Source of the DNA: PWXP01 sp040772845
Lineage (GTDB): Bacteria > Planctomycetota > Planctomycetia > Pirellulales > Thermoguttaceae
Direction: 5' to 3'
Length of the DNA stretch: 64,000 nt
NCBI GenBank assembly: GCA_040772845.1
Contig: JAXGXG010000001.1
Coordinates: 4,960,001 to 5,024,000 of the forward strand
How positions within the stretch are numbered: the first letter of the stretch is position 1; every line of letters starts with the position of its first letter. Below, piece by piece: positions 45,124 to 54,829 of this stretch. The notes beneath the pieces were generated by a model. It saw nothing but the letters and a program-made list of their open reading frames with translations, had not been told where the DNA came from and did no database searches. The translations under genes and the position numbers were made by a program.

Positions 45124-45269
45124 AAAGGGGGATTCCCCCAAGAAGCCCTAGCATGCCCCGGCGTACGGTGAGATTCCCTTCAGAAACCGCTTGATTGCAC
45201 CGGTTAGGTTAGGGCCACTGAAGAACAGCCCTGCTTTCAAGAGTAGTTTAGCTTCCAAGGAGAACGTCA

Positions 45270-45518
45270 ATGGCCCATAAAAAAGGTCAAGGCTCCAGCC
45301 GCAACGGTCGCGACAGCAATGCCCAGCGTCGTGGCGTCAAGCGATTTGGTGGCCAAGAGGTCCGCGCCGGAAATATCCTGGTCCGCCAGTGTGGCACGAA
45401 ATTTCACCCCGGAAAGGGGGTCGGCTGCGGTAACGACTACACGCTCTACGCCCTGATCGACGGATACGTGAAGTTCGACCGTGGCGGTCGTCGCGTCAAT
45501 ATCGTCGAAGCACTCTGA
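45270..45518 (+). CDS. rpmA: 50S ribosomal protein L27
   Basis: 82 aa, normal length. The N-terminus AHKKGQGSSRNGRDSNAQ and the core GNILVRQCGTKFHPGKGVG are diagnostic. It binds 23S rRNA near the peptidyl-transferase centre. AAGGAG lies seven bases before the ATG. As usual it precedes obg (13-bp gap), but the L21 gene (rplU) that commonly starts this operon is not directly upstream. Confidence 0.98.
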   Translation: MAHKKGQGSSRNGRDSNAQRRGVKRFGGQEVRAGNILVRQCGTKFHPGKGVGCGNDYTLYALIDGYVKFDRGGRRVNIVEAL

Positions 45519-45531
45519 GTTCTCCCTCGGT

Positions 45532-46539
45532 ATGTTCGTTGACCGGGTGGAAATCGATGTCGAGGGCGGGCGCGGAGGCAATGGATGCGTCTCCTTTCGC
45601 CGAGAAAAGTATGTCCCTCGCGGCGGTCCCGATGGCGGCGATGGCGGCGATGGCGGAAGTGTTCTGCTCATCGCCGAGCAAGGGACCGACAGCCTCAACG
45701 CCCTTGCCCACCGCAAAACCTGGCGCGCCGATAGTGGCCAACACGGCCAGGGGTCGGATCGCCATGGTCGTGCAGGCGGTGATCTTCGCATTCTCGTACC
45801 GCCCGGAACGGTTGTCATCGACGCCCAAGGGGATTTCGTCCTCAAAGACTTGGCCGCTGCTGGCGATTGGGTCAATGCCGCGCGCGGCGGCAAGGGCGGC
45901 AAAGGCAATACCCGCTTCAAGACGCCTACCCACCGCGCTCCGCGCGAGTTCACCCTCGGCGATGCCGGAGAGGCGCGCCGGATCCGTCTGGAGCTCAAGG
46001 TCATTGCCGACGTCGGCCTGCTCGGCAAGCCCAACGCCGGCAAGAGTACGCTTCTTAGCCGCCTAAGCCGCGCGCACCCGGAGATTGCCAATTATCCCTT
46101 CACGACCAAACGGCCACATCTGGGGCGGGTGCAGATCGATGCCGACCGCTCGTTCGTCATGGCCGACATTCCGGGATTGATCGAAGGGGCGCATGCCGGA
46201 GCCGGCCTGGGCCACGAGTTCCTTCGGCACATCGAACGGGCCGGTATCCTTGTTCATCTGCTGGAGCCACAGCCGATGGATGGCACCGATCCGGTGCAGA
46301 ACTATCGGGCCATTCGAGACGAACTGGTCCAGTACAACGCCGCCCTGGGCGATCGGCCGGAGATTGTGGCCGTGACCAAGGCCGACCTCCCGGAAGCCGC
46401 CCGCATCCGGGATGAGATTGTCGGCCAAACCGGTTCGGAAGTCCACCTCATCTCGGCAGTTACCGGCCAGGGACTCAACGGTCTGCTTGGCGCCGTGGCT
46501 CAAACCTTGGGCCGCGATAGCGACGACGGCTGGGATTGA
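45532..46539 (+). CDS. obg: Obg/CgtA GTPase
   Basis: 335 aa from ATG 45532 (FVDRVEIDVEGGRGGNGCVS); the frame runs 17 codons further upstream into rpmA without homology. The glycine-rich Obg domain (residues 1-158, with DGGDGGDGGSV) is followed by the G domain: G1 GKPNAGKST at about 165-173, G3 ADIPGLIEGAHAGAGLG, G4 VTKADLP and G5 ISAVTGQG. It acts in ribosome assembly and stress response at the 50S subunit. The C-terminal OCT domain found in some Obg proteins is absent. Tightly linked to rpmA. Confidence 0.97.
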   Translation: MFVDRVEIDVEGGRGGNGCVSFRREKYVPRGGPDGGDGGDGGSVLLIAEQGTDSLNALAHRKTWRADSGQHGQGSDRHGRAGGDLRILVPPGTVVIDAQGDFVLKDLAAAGDWVNAARGGKGGKGNTRFKTPTHRAPREFTLGDAGEARRIRLELKVIADVGLLGKPNAGKSTLLSRLSRAHPEIANYPFTTKRPHLGRVQIDADRSFVMADIPGLIEGAHAGAGLGHEFLRHIERAGILVHLLEPQPMDGTDPVQNYRAIRDELVQYNAALGDRPEIVAVTKADLPEAARIRDEIVGQTGSEVHLISAVTGQGLNGLLGAVAQTLGRDSDDGWD

Positions 46540-46669
46540 CGCCCCACCCCCCAGGCAAGGGGCGCACGAATCCATCTTGACTGGCCGGTGGAAGCTCGGT
46601 ACTGTTGTTGCGACTTATTTTACCCGGCTCTCCGGGGCGACAATCACGCTTTCTAAGGTGAGGTTACGG

Positions 46670-47902
46670 ATGACCGCCAACAAGAGTGCAACCCATGATT
46701 CTTTCTCCGGCGTGCCGATTCTGGACTTGAAGCGTCAGCCGGAGGGACTGCCCGAGCAGATTCTTTCGAGCTTGGCCGATGTCTGCGAAAGTGGCGCCTT
46801 TGTCCTCGGTCCAGCCGTTACCGAACTCGAGAAGCGGATTGCCGACTACTGCCAGGTCGAACACGCCGTCGGCTGTGCGTCGGGAAGCGATGCCCTGCTG
46901 CTGGCATTGATGGCATTCGACATTGGTGCAGGCGACGAGGTAATCGTACCCAGCTTCACCTTTTTCGCCACGGCCAGTGCCGTGAGCCGTCTTGGCGCCA
47001 AGCCGGTCTTCGCCGATATTTGCCCGCAGACGTTCAATCTCGATCCGGCGGACGTTCGCCGCAAGCTTTCGGCAGCCACGCGAGCCATTCTGCCCGTGCA
47101 TCTGTTCGGTCAATGCGCCGATATGACGGCAATTGGCAAGCTTGCCGACGAACGCGGGTTGCCGCTCATCGAAGACGCAGCGCAGGCCATCGGAGCCGAG
47201 TGGAATGGACGGCGAGCCGGAAGCATTGGACCGATTGGCTGCTTCAGCTTCTATCCGACGAAGAACCTCGGCGGCGCGGGCGACGGCGGAATGCTCACCA
47301 CGCACAACGCCGATCTGGCCGATCGACTTCGGCTGCTTCGCGGCCATGGAATGCGGCCGCGATATTACCACAAGGTGGTCGGCATCAACAGCCGGCTCGA
47401 CTCGTTCCAGGCAGCCGTGCTCAACTGCAAGTTCCCCTACCTCGACACGTGGATTTCGCAGCGGCAAGCCATTGCCAATCGCTACGCGGAGTGCTTCACT
47501 GCCGAAGGGTTGGACCACACAGTCGTTCTGCCGCGAGCCACGGAGGGCCATCGGCATGTATGGAACCAATACGTGATTCGCATTCCCGACGGTCGCCGAG
47601 ACGCCCTTCGCGCCTTCCTGGGCGAATCGCGAATCGGAACCGAAATCTACTATCCGCTCGGTCTGCACGAGCAGGAATGCTACCGGTACCTCGACTATGC
47701 ACCGACCGATCTGCCACAAACGTACCGGGCCAGCCGAGAGGTGCTCGCTCTGCCCATGTTCCCCGGCCTGACCGCTGAAGAACAGCAGCAGGTCGTGGCT
47801 CACATCGGCAAGTTCGTCAATCGGGCGGCAGACCATTGCGTACCTGCCCCGAAGTTCCTGAAACGGCCCGCTGCACGCCGCATGGCCGACGCTAAGCAGT
47901 AA
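46670..47902 (+). CDS. DegT/DnrJ/EryC1/StrS-family PLP aminotransferase
   Basis: 410 aa from ATG 46670 with GAGG seven bases upstream. Sugar aminotransferase of the DegT family: CASGSDALLLALMAFDIGAG, VIVPSFTFFATASAVSRLGA, PVHLFGQCADM, LIEDAAQAIGAEWNG, and the PLP-binding lysine in SFYPTKNLGGAGDGG. The C-terminal GTEIYYPLGLHEQECY is typical of the group acting on nucleotide-linked keto sugars (WecE/DesV/Per-like). It makes an amino sugar for surface polysaccharide or glycoprotein. The dehydratase partner is not adjacent; the SpsF/GT39 cassette at 40-43 kb could use the product, but that is inference. Confidence 0.94.
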   Translation: MTANKSATHDSFSGVPILDLKRQPEGLPEQILSSLADVCESGAFVLGPAVTELEKRIADYCQVEHAVGCASGSDALLLALMAFDIGAGDEVIVPSFTFFATASAVSRLGAKPVFADICPQTFNLDPADVRRKLSAATRAILPVHLFGQCADMTAIGKLADERGLPLIEDAAQAIGAEWNGRRAGSIGPIGCFSFYPTKNLGGAGDGGMLTTHNADLADRLRLLRGHGMRPRYYHKVVGINSRLDSFQAAVLNCKFPYLDTWISQRQAIANRYAECFTAEGLDHTVVLPRATEGHRHVWNQYVIRIPDGRRDALRAFLGESRIGTEIYYPLGLHEQECYRYLDYAPTDLPQTYRASREVLALPMFPGLTAEEQQQVVAHIGKFVNRAADHCVPAPKFLKRPAARRMADAKQ

Positions 47903-48419
47903 ACGTCCTGAGTCTCCCCTTGCCGCGGCGTGCGGCGAAGTTGCGTCTCTGGGGTACGAACGGCCACCCGCTGGAGCACCAGCTTCAGAGACCGTTCGGC
48001 TTAGACGCTGAAAGAAAAGGCCACCGGCCGGCTCGCCCGGCGGCCGGCTCGCCCGGCCGGAGCCGTGGTCAGCAAGCTACACGAGGCCATACCACCCAAA
48101 GGCATTCTTTCAGGGCGTTGCCGCCGCCGGAGGCGGCGGCAACGCCCTGAAAGAAAGAGGTGGTCGTGAGCAACCATTGGCCAACAGACCACCGCTGCGG
48201 GCCGGGCGAGCCGGCCGGCCGGTGGCGACTCCACGGTCCTCGTCAACGCCAATTCCAACGCTTTCTTCTGGTATCCTAAGCCGGGCAGTCTGTAGAGGTG
48301 GAACTCCGGCCACGCCTTTCGTCTCTCAGCCACGCGCCACCCAATTGGCAGGAAATCGTGCTGCACACTGCCGTTCCAGCCCTGTTCCCAAAGACAAACT
48401 CACAGGGTATGCTGGTAGC
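47903..48419. other. intergenic region with foldback element
   Basis: No gene is supported in these 517 bp; the left half is the foldback element 48020-48226. The frame upstream of the GTPase start is open, but it is made of repeat sequence. Confidence 0.7.
48020..48226. mobile_element. long foldback (palindromic) element
   Basis: Outer arms are GCCACCGGCCGGCTCGCCCG (from 48020, this arm duplicated) and a right arm ending GGCCGGCCGGTGGC (to 48226). The centre is a perfect 23-bp stem (48106-48128 and 48132-48154) closed by a 3-nt loop GGA; the stem begins TCTTTCAGGGCGTTGCCGCC. Between these the two halves also resemble each other, so the whole 207 bp can fold back. No coding capacity; looks like a non-autonomous element or a very stable RNA hairpin. 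Confidence 0.7.
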
Positions 48420-50243
48420 ATGATCGCAGAAGAAATGGAGCGATGGGGGCTGCTGGCCGAAATCGATACCCTGATGGCGCGCGTGCGCCGCTGGCGCGAA
48501 AATATGCCGCCTTGGGCGCCGGCCGCTCCGTGCCAGGCAATGGTCGATCGCCTGTTGACTCGGGCCGATGCGTTTCGCCTCCGACTCGAGGCGCCGCTGG
48601 TCGTCGCAACCTTGGGCGGAACCGGGACGGGCAAAAGCGCGCTGGTGAATGCCCTGGTCGGCGATGACGTCGTGCCCACCGGCAAGGCGCGGCCCACCAC
48701 GACGAAACCCCTCTTCGTCGCGCGGCCCGACATCGAGCCGGCCATGCTGGGCATCGATCCGCAGTCGGTGCAGGTTATCCACCACCCCGCTCCTGCGCTG
48801 GGCAATTTGATCCTGATCGATTGTCCCGACCCGGACACGACCGAATCGGACGCGCACGACAGATCGGGGCGCGAGCCGACCAATCTCGCACGCCTGCACG
48901 CCATTTTGCCGCATTGCGACGCTATTCTCGTCACTGCCACGCAGCAGAAGTATCGCAGTGCCCGGGTGGCGGGTGAACTGGCCGAAGCGGCAAAGGGCGC
49001 CCGGCTCGTTTTCGTACAGACCCACGCCGACTCGGACGACGACATTCGCGACGACTGGCGCCGTGTTCTGGAGGGTGAATACGCACCCGGGCATCTGTTC
49101 CGGATCGACTCGCTTGCAGCGCTTGGCGATGTGCAGGAAGGACTGGCGCCACGGGGCGAGTTCGGACGCCTGATCGAGCTGCTATCGCATGAACTGACGG
49201 GAGTCGCCGGCAACCGGATTCGGCGGGCGAATTTCCTCGACCTGGCCGGCGAAACACTGCAGACATGCCGTACTCGTCTCGATACGGCCATGCCGGCCGT
49301 CGAGGCGTTGGAGGCATCGGCGGGCGAATACCATGGCCGCTTCAATGAACTGCTGGCCGTACAGACACGCGAGGAGTTGCTCAGCAGTCGGCGTGCATGG
49401 GAGCAGCGCCTTTTGGGCCAGGTGGCTGACCGTTGGGGGCTGAGTCCTTTCTCCCTGGTGCTGAGGATGTACCAGGGGTTGGGCAGTCTTCTTTCCGGAG
49501 CCATGCTGTATCGCATGCGTTCGCCGGCCCAATTCGCACTCTGGGGCGCCGTCGAGGGGACACGCGCATGGCATCGCCACCGTCAGGCTCGGCACGCCGA
49601 GCGCGCGCCGCAACGCGCCGTAGAAACCGGCTTCCATTCGGCTGAAATTCAATCGGCGGCCATCGTGCTGGAAGGTTACGTCGCGGATGCCGGGCTGCCA
49701 CGCCACCTTGTCGACCTCGATGTCCTTCGTACCGGGACCGAGAAGGCAGGCGCCCGGTTCGCGGCTCGTGTCTCCGAAGAGCTACAGCAGCTCATCGAGC
49801 GATTGGCCGCACGGCACACCGGATGGTTCACCCGCTGCCGGTATGAACTGCTGTTCCTGGTCATGCTGGGCTTTCTGCTCTTTCGGCTGGGGAAGAACTA
49901 TTTCTACGATTCCTGGTTGGCCCAGCCGCCTGCACCCGTGGCCGGAGTCGACTTCTATCTGACCTCAGCCTTCTGGCTGATCGTCTGGTCGCTATTGCTG
50001 ATTTGGCTGCTGTCCGGCCGGCTACGGCGCGGGCTGCGACGTGAAGTGGATCGCCTGGCCGCCGGCTGGCCGAGACTTCCGACCGCCGAGGGCCCCTTCG
50101 GTAATACGGAAGCCGAATGCCGACGCATTCGTCAATTCCGCACCGACCTGGTGCAGTTGCTCGACGAGGTTGCCCGCCTGCAACGCCAAGTAAGCCTGCC
50201 CAACCAGCAACTCGGCACGCGTCGCGAACAAGCCGGCGGCTGA
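48420..50243 (+). CDS. membrane-associated GTPase
   Basis: 607 aa from ATG 48420. P-loop GTPase of the Era/dynamin-related group: G1 GGTGTGKSALVNAL at about residues 65-78, G2 region GKARPTTTKPLF, G3 LILIDCPDPDTTESD (DxxG replaced by DCPD), and a G4-like VFVQTHADS. A long helical region follows (about 250-470), then two membrane helices (YELLFLVMLGFLLFRLG near 480 and SAFWLIVWSLLLIWLLSG near 525) and a short helical tail. The layout resembles DUF3482 or bacterial dynamin-like GTPases that act on the inner membrane. Function unknown. The next gene on the minus strand is convergent at 50343. Confidence 0.88.
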   Translation: MIAEEMERWGLLAEIDTLMARVRRWRENMPPWAPAAPCQAMVDRLLTRADAFRLRLEAPLVVATLGGTGTGKSALVNALVGDDVVPTGKARPTTTKPLFVARPDIEPAMLGIDPQSVQVIHHPAPALGNLILIDCPDPDTTESDAHDRSGREPTNLARLHAILPHCDAILVTATQQKYRSARVAGELAEAAKGARLVFVQTHADSDDDIRDDWRRVLEGEYAPGHLFRIDSLAALGDVQEGLAPRGEFGRLIELLSHELTGVAGNRIRRANFLDLAGETLQTCRTRLDTAMPAVEALEASAGEYHGRFNELLAVQTREELLSSRRAWEQRLLGQVADRWGLSPFSLVLRMYQGLGSLLSGAMLYRMRSPAQFALWGAVEGTRAWHRHRQARHAERAPQRAVETGFHSAEIQSAAIVLEGYVADAGLPRHLVDLDVLRTGTEKAGARFAARVSEELQQLIERLAARHTGWFTRCRYELLFLVMLGFLLFRLGKNYFYDSWLAQPPAPVAGVDFYLTSAFWLIVWSLLLIWLLSGRLRRGLRREVDRLAAGWPRLPTAEGPFGNTEAECRRIRQFRTDLVQLLDEVARLQRQVSLPNQQLGTRREQAGG

Positions 50244-50342
50244 GGGGCCGGGGACGAACCCAGGGTGAATATATCGATGGCGGCTCTGCACAAGCCGCAA
50301 CCAAGCTGATCGACGGCCCGTTTGCCCTGGCCTCGCTTCTGC

Positions 50343-51884
50343 CTACTTGCGGACGTTGTAGCAATACAGGAAATCGCCATGACGCAGGTAGAGGCGCCCA
50401 TCGCAAACGACCGGATACGCCCAGCTCTTTCCCTGGCCGCCAGCCGGCAGCTTGAACTGACCGGCAAGCTCGGATGCCTCCGGCGTTGCCGGCATAAGCC
50501 CCATCTGCCCATTCTCGCTAAGCGTGTAGAGCATGCCATCCGCATAGGTCAGCGATCCCTTCCCGACGCCTCGTTCCGAGTAGACAGTCCGACCGTCTTT
50601 CCAGTCGAGGCAGATCCATGCGCGGCGCGAATCGGAACCGTACAGGTAGCCATCGAGCAGAATTACGCCACCGTGATGGTTATCCAGGTCGCCATTCTTC
50701 CAAACGTTCTCGACGTCAACCTGGTCGCCGTCTACCTTGACACGAAGCAGTTGCGAACCTGTGCCGTAGCCGGACGTTACGAAGAGCTGCCCGTCATGAA
50801 AGATCGGCTTGGTCGCATTGACGTCGTACTTGGTTTCGTGCGGGAACCGCCAATAGAGGTGGCCGGAATCGGCATCCACGCAAACAACCGCCTTGGCCGT
50901 CATGTTGAAGAGAAGCCGTTTCCCTTGATATTCCGCCAAGGTTGCCGTGGCATAGCCGGCCGCATCCCCGTCGGCGCTTTCGGACTGCCAGACGGTTTCG
51001 CCGGTCATCTTGTCCAGCGCCACAATGGCCGTCTTGGGCCCGCAAGGCGTGCTGATCACGCGATTGCCGTCAATCAGGTTCGATTCAGCCAGGGCCCACT
51101 GGATATTCTTCGCGCCGAACCGCTCCAGCACATTCACCTGCCAGATGGGCTCACCCGTTGCCGCCTTGAGACACGACAGTTCTCCCAGCGGATTCTGGTA
51201 GTACAGCCGGTCGCCGTCGATGGTCGGCGTACTTCGCGTGCCAGGGTAGCTTCCCGTCCATGCATTGCCGGCCGGCGCCTGCCAACGTACTTCGCCGTCC
51301 AGGCCGAAGGCCGTCACGACCGTCTTGTCGTCAAGGTTGCCAGCCGTGTAGATCAACCCGTTGGCAAGACTGACGCTTGCATATCCTTCGCCAATACCCT
51401 CTGCCGTCCACAGAAGCGGCGGCCCTTCTTCAGGCCACTGCTGAAGCAGTCCGGTTTCGGTCGAGATATTGTCGCCCTGCGGTCCTTGGAACGCCGGCCA
51501 GAACGGAGCGCTTCCCTCGGAGGCAGAATCGGTTGGCTGTGAAGCAGCCGTTTCAGACGAAGCCGCCTGGTCCGCTGGCGTTTCCGGTGCAGCCTCGGAG
51601 GCCACCGCAGGTTCTGCGTCCACAGGCATTTGGGGCGGCGTCGCAGGCTGCTCTTCCGACTCGGAAGACGGCCGGGCCTCGGCGGAGACCATCTCGCCCG
51701 ATTCCATCGGAACCTCCGACTCCTGATCCTCCAATTCCTGAACCTCCGATTCCTGAACCTCGGTCTGCTGCGTGGTCGCAGATTCCGATGTGCGAGGGGG
51801 TTCCTTCTCCGAGGCACAGCCCAACATGGCTATGACTATAACCCCGAAAACCAAGCCTGTTCCATTGATAATTCGTTTTGCCAC
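50343..51884 (-). CDS. PQQ-type beta-propeller lipoprotein
   Basis: 513 aa from GTG 51884, preceded by AAGGAG at seven bases; a longer frame to 51962 has no such site. The signal sequence ends in the lipobox MLGC with Cys at residue 23. Residues about 25-130 are a Glu/Ser/Ala/Pro-rich linker with near repeats (VQESEV, ELEDQESEV). The rest is a PQQ-like (outer membrane BamB-like) propeller: WPAFQGPQGDNISTETGLLQ, then blades with LYWRFPHETKYDV, ALDKMTGETVWQ and CLDWKDGRTVY. Planctomycetes encode many such proteins of unknown role; a scaffold or polysaccharide-binding job is possible. Divergent from the PhoD-like gene. Confidence 0.9.
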   Translation of the reverse strand: MAKRIINGTGLVFGVIVIAMLGCASEKEPPRTSESATTQQTEVQESEVQELEDQESEVPMESGEMVSAEARPSSESEEQPATPPQMPVDAEPAVASEAAPETPADQAASSETAASQPTDSASEGSAPFWPAFQGPQGDNISTETGLLQQWPEEGPPLLWTAEGIGEGYASVSLANGLIYTAGNLDDKTVVTAFGLDGEVRWQAPAGNAWTGSYPGTRSTPTIDGDRLYYQNPLGELSCLKAATGEPIWQVNVLERFGAKNIQWALAESNLIDGNRVISTPCGPKTAIVALDKMTGETVWQSESADGDAAGYATATLAEYQGKRLLFNMTAKAVVCVDADSGHLYWRFPHETKYDVNATKPIFHDGQLFVTSGYGTGSQLLRVKVDGDQVDVENVWKNGDLDNHHGGVILLDGYLYGSDSRRAWICLDWKDGRTVYSERGVGKGSLTYADGMLYTLSENGQMGLMPATPEASELAGQFKLPAGGQGKSWAYPVVCDGRLYLRHGDFLYCYNVRK

Positions 51885-52051
51885 CAGTCCGCTCCTTCTT
51901 CTTTCTGTATGCGGATCGAGTATGGACACACACCGCCATTCCGGCTCCGCCATTCTTAGCACATTTTCGACGCCAAAGCAATGCGCCCCGCCCCACCGCC
52001 AGGGTCACATGTTCCGACGATGGGAACGCCACACACGCAGAACCCGCTCGG

Positions 52052-52081
52052 TTGCATCCGTTGCAGCCGGGCTGGTAAAAT
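52052..52081 (+). promoter_or_regulatory. sigma70-like promoter before the PhoD-like gene
   Basis: TTGCAT (52052-52057), 18-nt spacer, TAAAAT (52076-52081), 58 nt upstream of the GTG start at 52140. Confidence 0.5.
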
Positions 52082-52139
52082 GGAGGAACTTTCGATTTCT
52101 CGCGATGACATTCCCACTCGCAGGCGAAGGAGTTCTGTT

Positions 52140-54623
52140 GTGAAAGTAATCCGAATCATTTTGCTTACCTTACTGCTGTTTCCGTCCGGATTCGTTCGAG
52201 CGGCCGAGTTCAGCGATGGGTTCGCCACAACACCGGATCGGGTATGGATCGGGGCTGCGTATTGGGCGAATCCCATGGAAGACTGGCACATCCAGGGCGG
52301 CCGGCTGGAATGTCTGAGCAACGGCGGCAATCGTAACGTGCATGTGCTGACACACCAGTTGGCCGATCGGCCAGGCCCCTTCGAGCTATCGGTACGAACC
52401 GGCCTGCTCGAGCGCCGCCGAAATGGATCGGTCGGGTTCCGCGTCGGTATTGCCGACGAGATTGTCGACTACCGAGGCAACTGCTTCTGGGGAGAAGGCG
52501 TCAATGCGGTTCTGAGCATGGATGGCCAACTGGTGATCGGCAAGCAACGGAAGAAGCTCGATCCTGCTATCGATCCGACCATCGACCTGAACGACCTGAC
52601 GCTCCGCTTGACAGGCGAGGCCGAAGGCGATCAGTACCGGCTTACACTGACCGCAACCCGACCGGACGGCACGATGCTCGGCGAGCTTTCGGCTCAGGCC
52701 GAACCAAACGAACTCGTCGGAAACATCGCACTGGTGAACAACCACACCCCGGCAGGCAATGCCTCGCGATTTTGGTTTCGCGAATGGAACATCCGTGGCG
52801 ACAAAGTCCAGGCGAACCAGAAACAGACATTCGGCCCGATCCTCTGGTCCATGTACACGCTGAATGACAGCCGGAGCGACGAGGGGCACGTCCTCCGCAT
52901 GACGGCGCAAATGCCGCCCATCGGCGCCGATGATTCCAAAGAGGTTGTGCTCGAAGTCCAGCGTGACGGGAAATGGCAGGAGATGAGCCGGGAAGGCATC
53001 GAACCGGAAGCTCGCACCGCCACCTTCCGTATTCCTCATTGGCCTGCAACGGAAGACGCGCCCTACCGCCTGGTCTACGAAACACAAACCACCGATGGAC
53101 GCATGCTACGCGACGAATGGTCCGGCACGATTCGACGCGATCCGGCCGACCGGCCCATCGCCGTCGCAGGCATGACCTGCCAAATGCACTACGGCTTCCC
53201 CTACACGCCGCTGGCCAAGAATCTGGCGGCACTCGATCCGGACTTGCTCTACTTCTCCGGCGACCAGATTTACGAACAAAACGGTCACTATGGCATTGTT
53301 CGCGAGCCGGCCGACCGTGCGATTCTCAACTACCTGCGCAAGTGGTATATGTTCGGCTGGGCCTTCGGCGACATTATGCGCGACCGGCCCACCGTCGCCC
53401 TGCCCGACGATCACGACGTGTTTCACGGCAATCTGTGGGGCGAGGGAGGAAAGGAGATTCCTCCGAAGAACAGCACAAGCACCAATGCAGGTTACATCCA
53501 GCCGGTGCCGTTCATCAACGCAGTCCATCGGACGCAAACGGCCCATAATCCCGACCCGTTCGATCCCACGCCGGCGCTGCGCGGCATCAGCGTATTCTAT
53601 GGCGACATGGTTTACGGGCGAGTGAGTTTTGCGATGGTAAGCGACCGGCAGTTCAAGTCGGGCCCGCAGAACGTCGATACGGGCGGCGGCCGGGCCGACC
53701 ACCTGTCCGATCCGTCCATCGACCCGGCCACGCTCGACAAACCCGAACTGGCCCTGCTGGGCAACCGGCAGGAGGAGTTTCTTGAACACTGGATAACCGA
53801 CTGGCGTGGCGCCGACATGAAGGTATTGCTCAGCGGCACGACGTTCGCCAATGCGGCCACGCATCACGGCGCCCCGGACGGCCGGCTGATTGCCGACATC
53901 GATTCGGGCGGCTGGCCGCAAACAGCTCGCAACCGGGCACTGGAGATTGCACGTCGCGGTTTGGCCTTCCACCTGAGCGGCGATCAGCATATCGCCACCC
54001 TCATCAAACACGGGATCGAGCGACAACGCGACGCCATTTGGGGCTTCTGCACGCCTGCCATCTCCGTGGGCTACCAACGCTGGTGGCGCCCGGACGAAGT
54101 GGGGATGCCTCACCAGAATCGGCCTGCACACAACCTGCCCGATACGGGCGAGTACATCGACGGGCTCGGCAACAAGATTTTCGTGTACGCGGTGGCCAAT
54201 CCCACGGGTACCCGGCACGATCATCGGTACCAGCAGGCGCAGGTGAAGGCTTCGGGCTTCGGCCTGTGCCGATTCGACACGTCCGCCCGAACCATCGACG
54301 TCCACTGCTACAAGTTCCTGACCGACGTCACCAAGCCGAACGAAGCGCACGAGTACCCTGGTTGGCCCATTACGCTTACGCAACGCGACCAGGACGGCCG
54401 CACCATTGCCGGACACCTGCCGGAAGTGAGCGTCGAGGGTGTGGAAAATGCCGTCATGATGGTCCACAACCAGGCAACGGGCGAACTGGTGTACTGCCTA
54501 CGGCTGCGCGGCAACACGGTTCGTCCATGGGTCTTCGACGCAGACGCCGCCTATACCGTTCGACTCGGCGATCCCGATAGGAATGCCTGGAAAGAGTTCA
54601 CAGAGTTGAGGGTACAGCCGTAG
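52140..54623 (+). CDS. secreted PhoD-like metallophosphatase
   Basis: 827 aa from GTG 52140, supported by GAAGGAG (52126-52132, seven bases before). The start gives the signal peptide VKVIRIILLTLLLFPSGFVR. An N-terminal ConA/LamG-like domain (about residues 25-220) is followed by a beta domain and a PhoD-type catalytic domain. Metal ligands are visible in LLYFSGDQIYE (about 370), LPDDHDVFHGN (about 420), SGTTFANAATHHG (about 560) and AFHLSGDQHIATLIKHG (about 610). PhoD enzymes use Fe/Ca and hydrolyse phosphodiesters, including teichoic acids and phospholipid head groups, outside the cytoplasm. Divergent from the PQQ lipoprotein. Confidence 0.91.
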   Translation: MKVIRIILLTLLLFPSGFVRAAEFSDGFATTPDRVWIGAAYWANPMEDWHIQGGRLECLSNGGNRNVHVLTHQLADRPGPFELSVRTGLLERRRNGSVGFRVGIADEIVDYRGNCFWGEGVNAVLSMDGQLVIGKQRKKLDPAIDPTIDLNDLTLRLTGEAEGDQYRLTLTATRPDGTMLGELSAQAEPNELVGNIALVNNHTPAGNASRFWFREWNIRGDKVQANQKQTFGPILWSMYTLNDSRSDEGHVLRMTAQMPPIGADDSKEVVLEVQRDGKWQEMSREGIEPEARTATFRIPHWPATEDAPYRLVYETQTTDGRMLRDEWSGTIRRDPADRPIAVAGMTCQMHYGFPYTPLAKNLAALDPDLLYFSGDQIYEQNGHYGIVREPADRAILNYLRKWYMFGWAFGDIMRDRPTVALPDDHDVFHGNLWGEGGKEIPPKNSTSTNAGYIQPVPFINAVHRTQTAHNPDPFDPTPALRGISVFYGDMVYGRVSFAMVSDRQFKSGPQNVDTGGGRADHLSDPSIDPATLDKPELALLGNRQEEFLEHWITDWRGADMKVLLSGTTFANAATHHGAPDGRLIADIDSGGWPQTARNRALEIARRGLAFHLSGDQHIATLIKHGIERQRDAIWGFCTPAISVGYQRWWRPDEVGMPHQNRPAHNLPDTGEYIDGLGNKIFVYAVANPTGTRHDHRYQQAQVKASGFGLCRFDTSARTIDVHCYKFLTDVTKPNEAHEYPGWPITLTQRDQDGRTIAGHLPEVSVEGVENAVMMVHNQATGELVYCLRLRGNTVRPWVFDADAAYTVRLGDPDRNAWKEFTELRVQP

Positions 54624-54829
54624 GCCAAGCCCTCGTTGTTTTACATAAGTCCGGCGCCGTCTTGCCCCGGAGAGAGTCTTTGTCATCATTCCACGGGTTC
54701 CGCGTCGATGGCAGCCAGAGCGCCGCCATCGACGCTTCACCCGCAGCTACAACCTGCTGCCCTTCCGGGGCAAAGACATCCTTCGGACCGTACGCTTTGC
54801 GCAACCCAGACTTGTCACAGGAAAACGCC

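Noticed and set aside
48106..48154. Rho-independent terminator of the DegT gene
   Set aside because: The stem is 23 bp perfect but has no following T-run and lies 200 bp from the stop; it is the centre of a larger foldback element.
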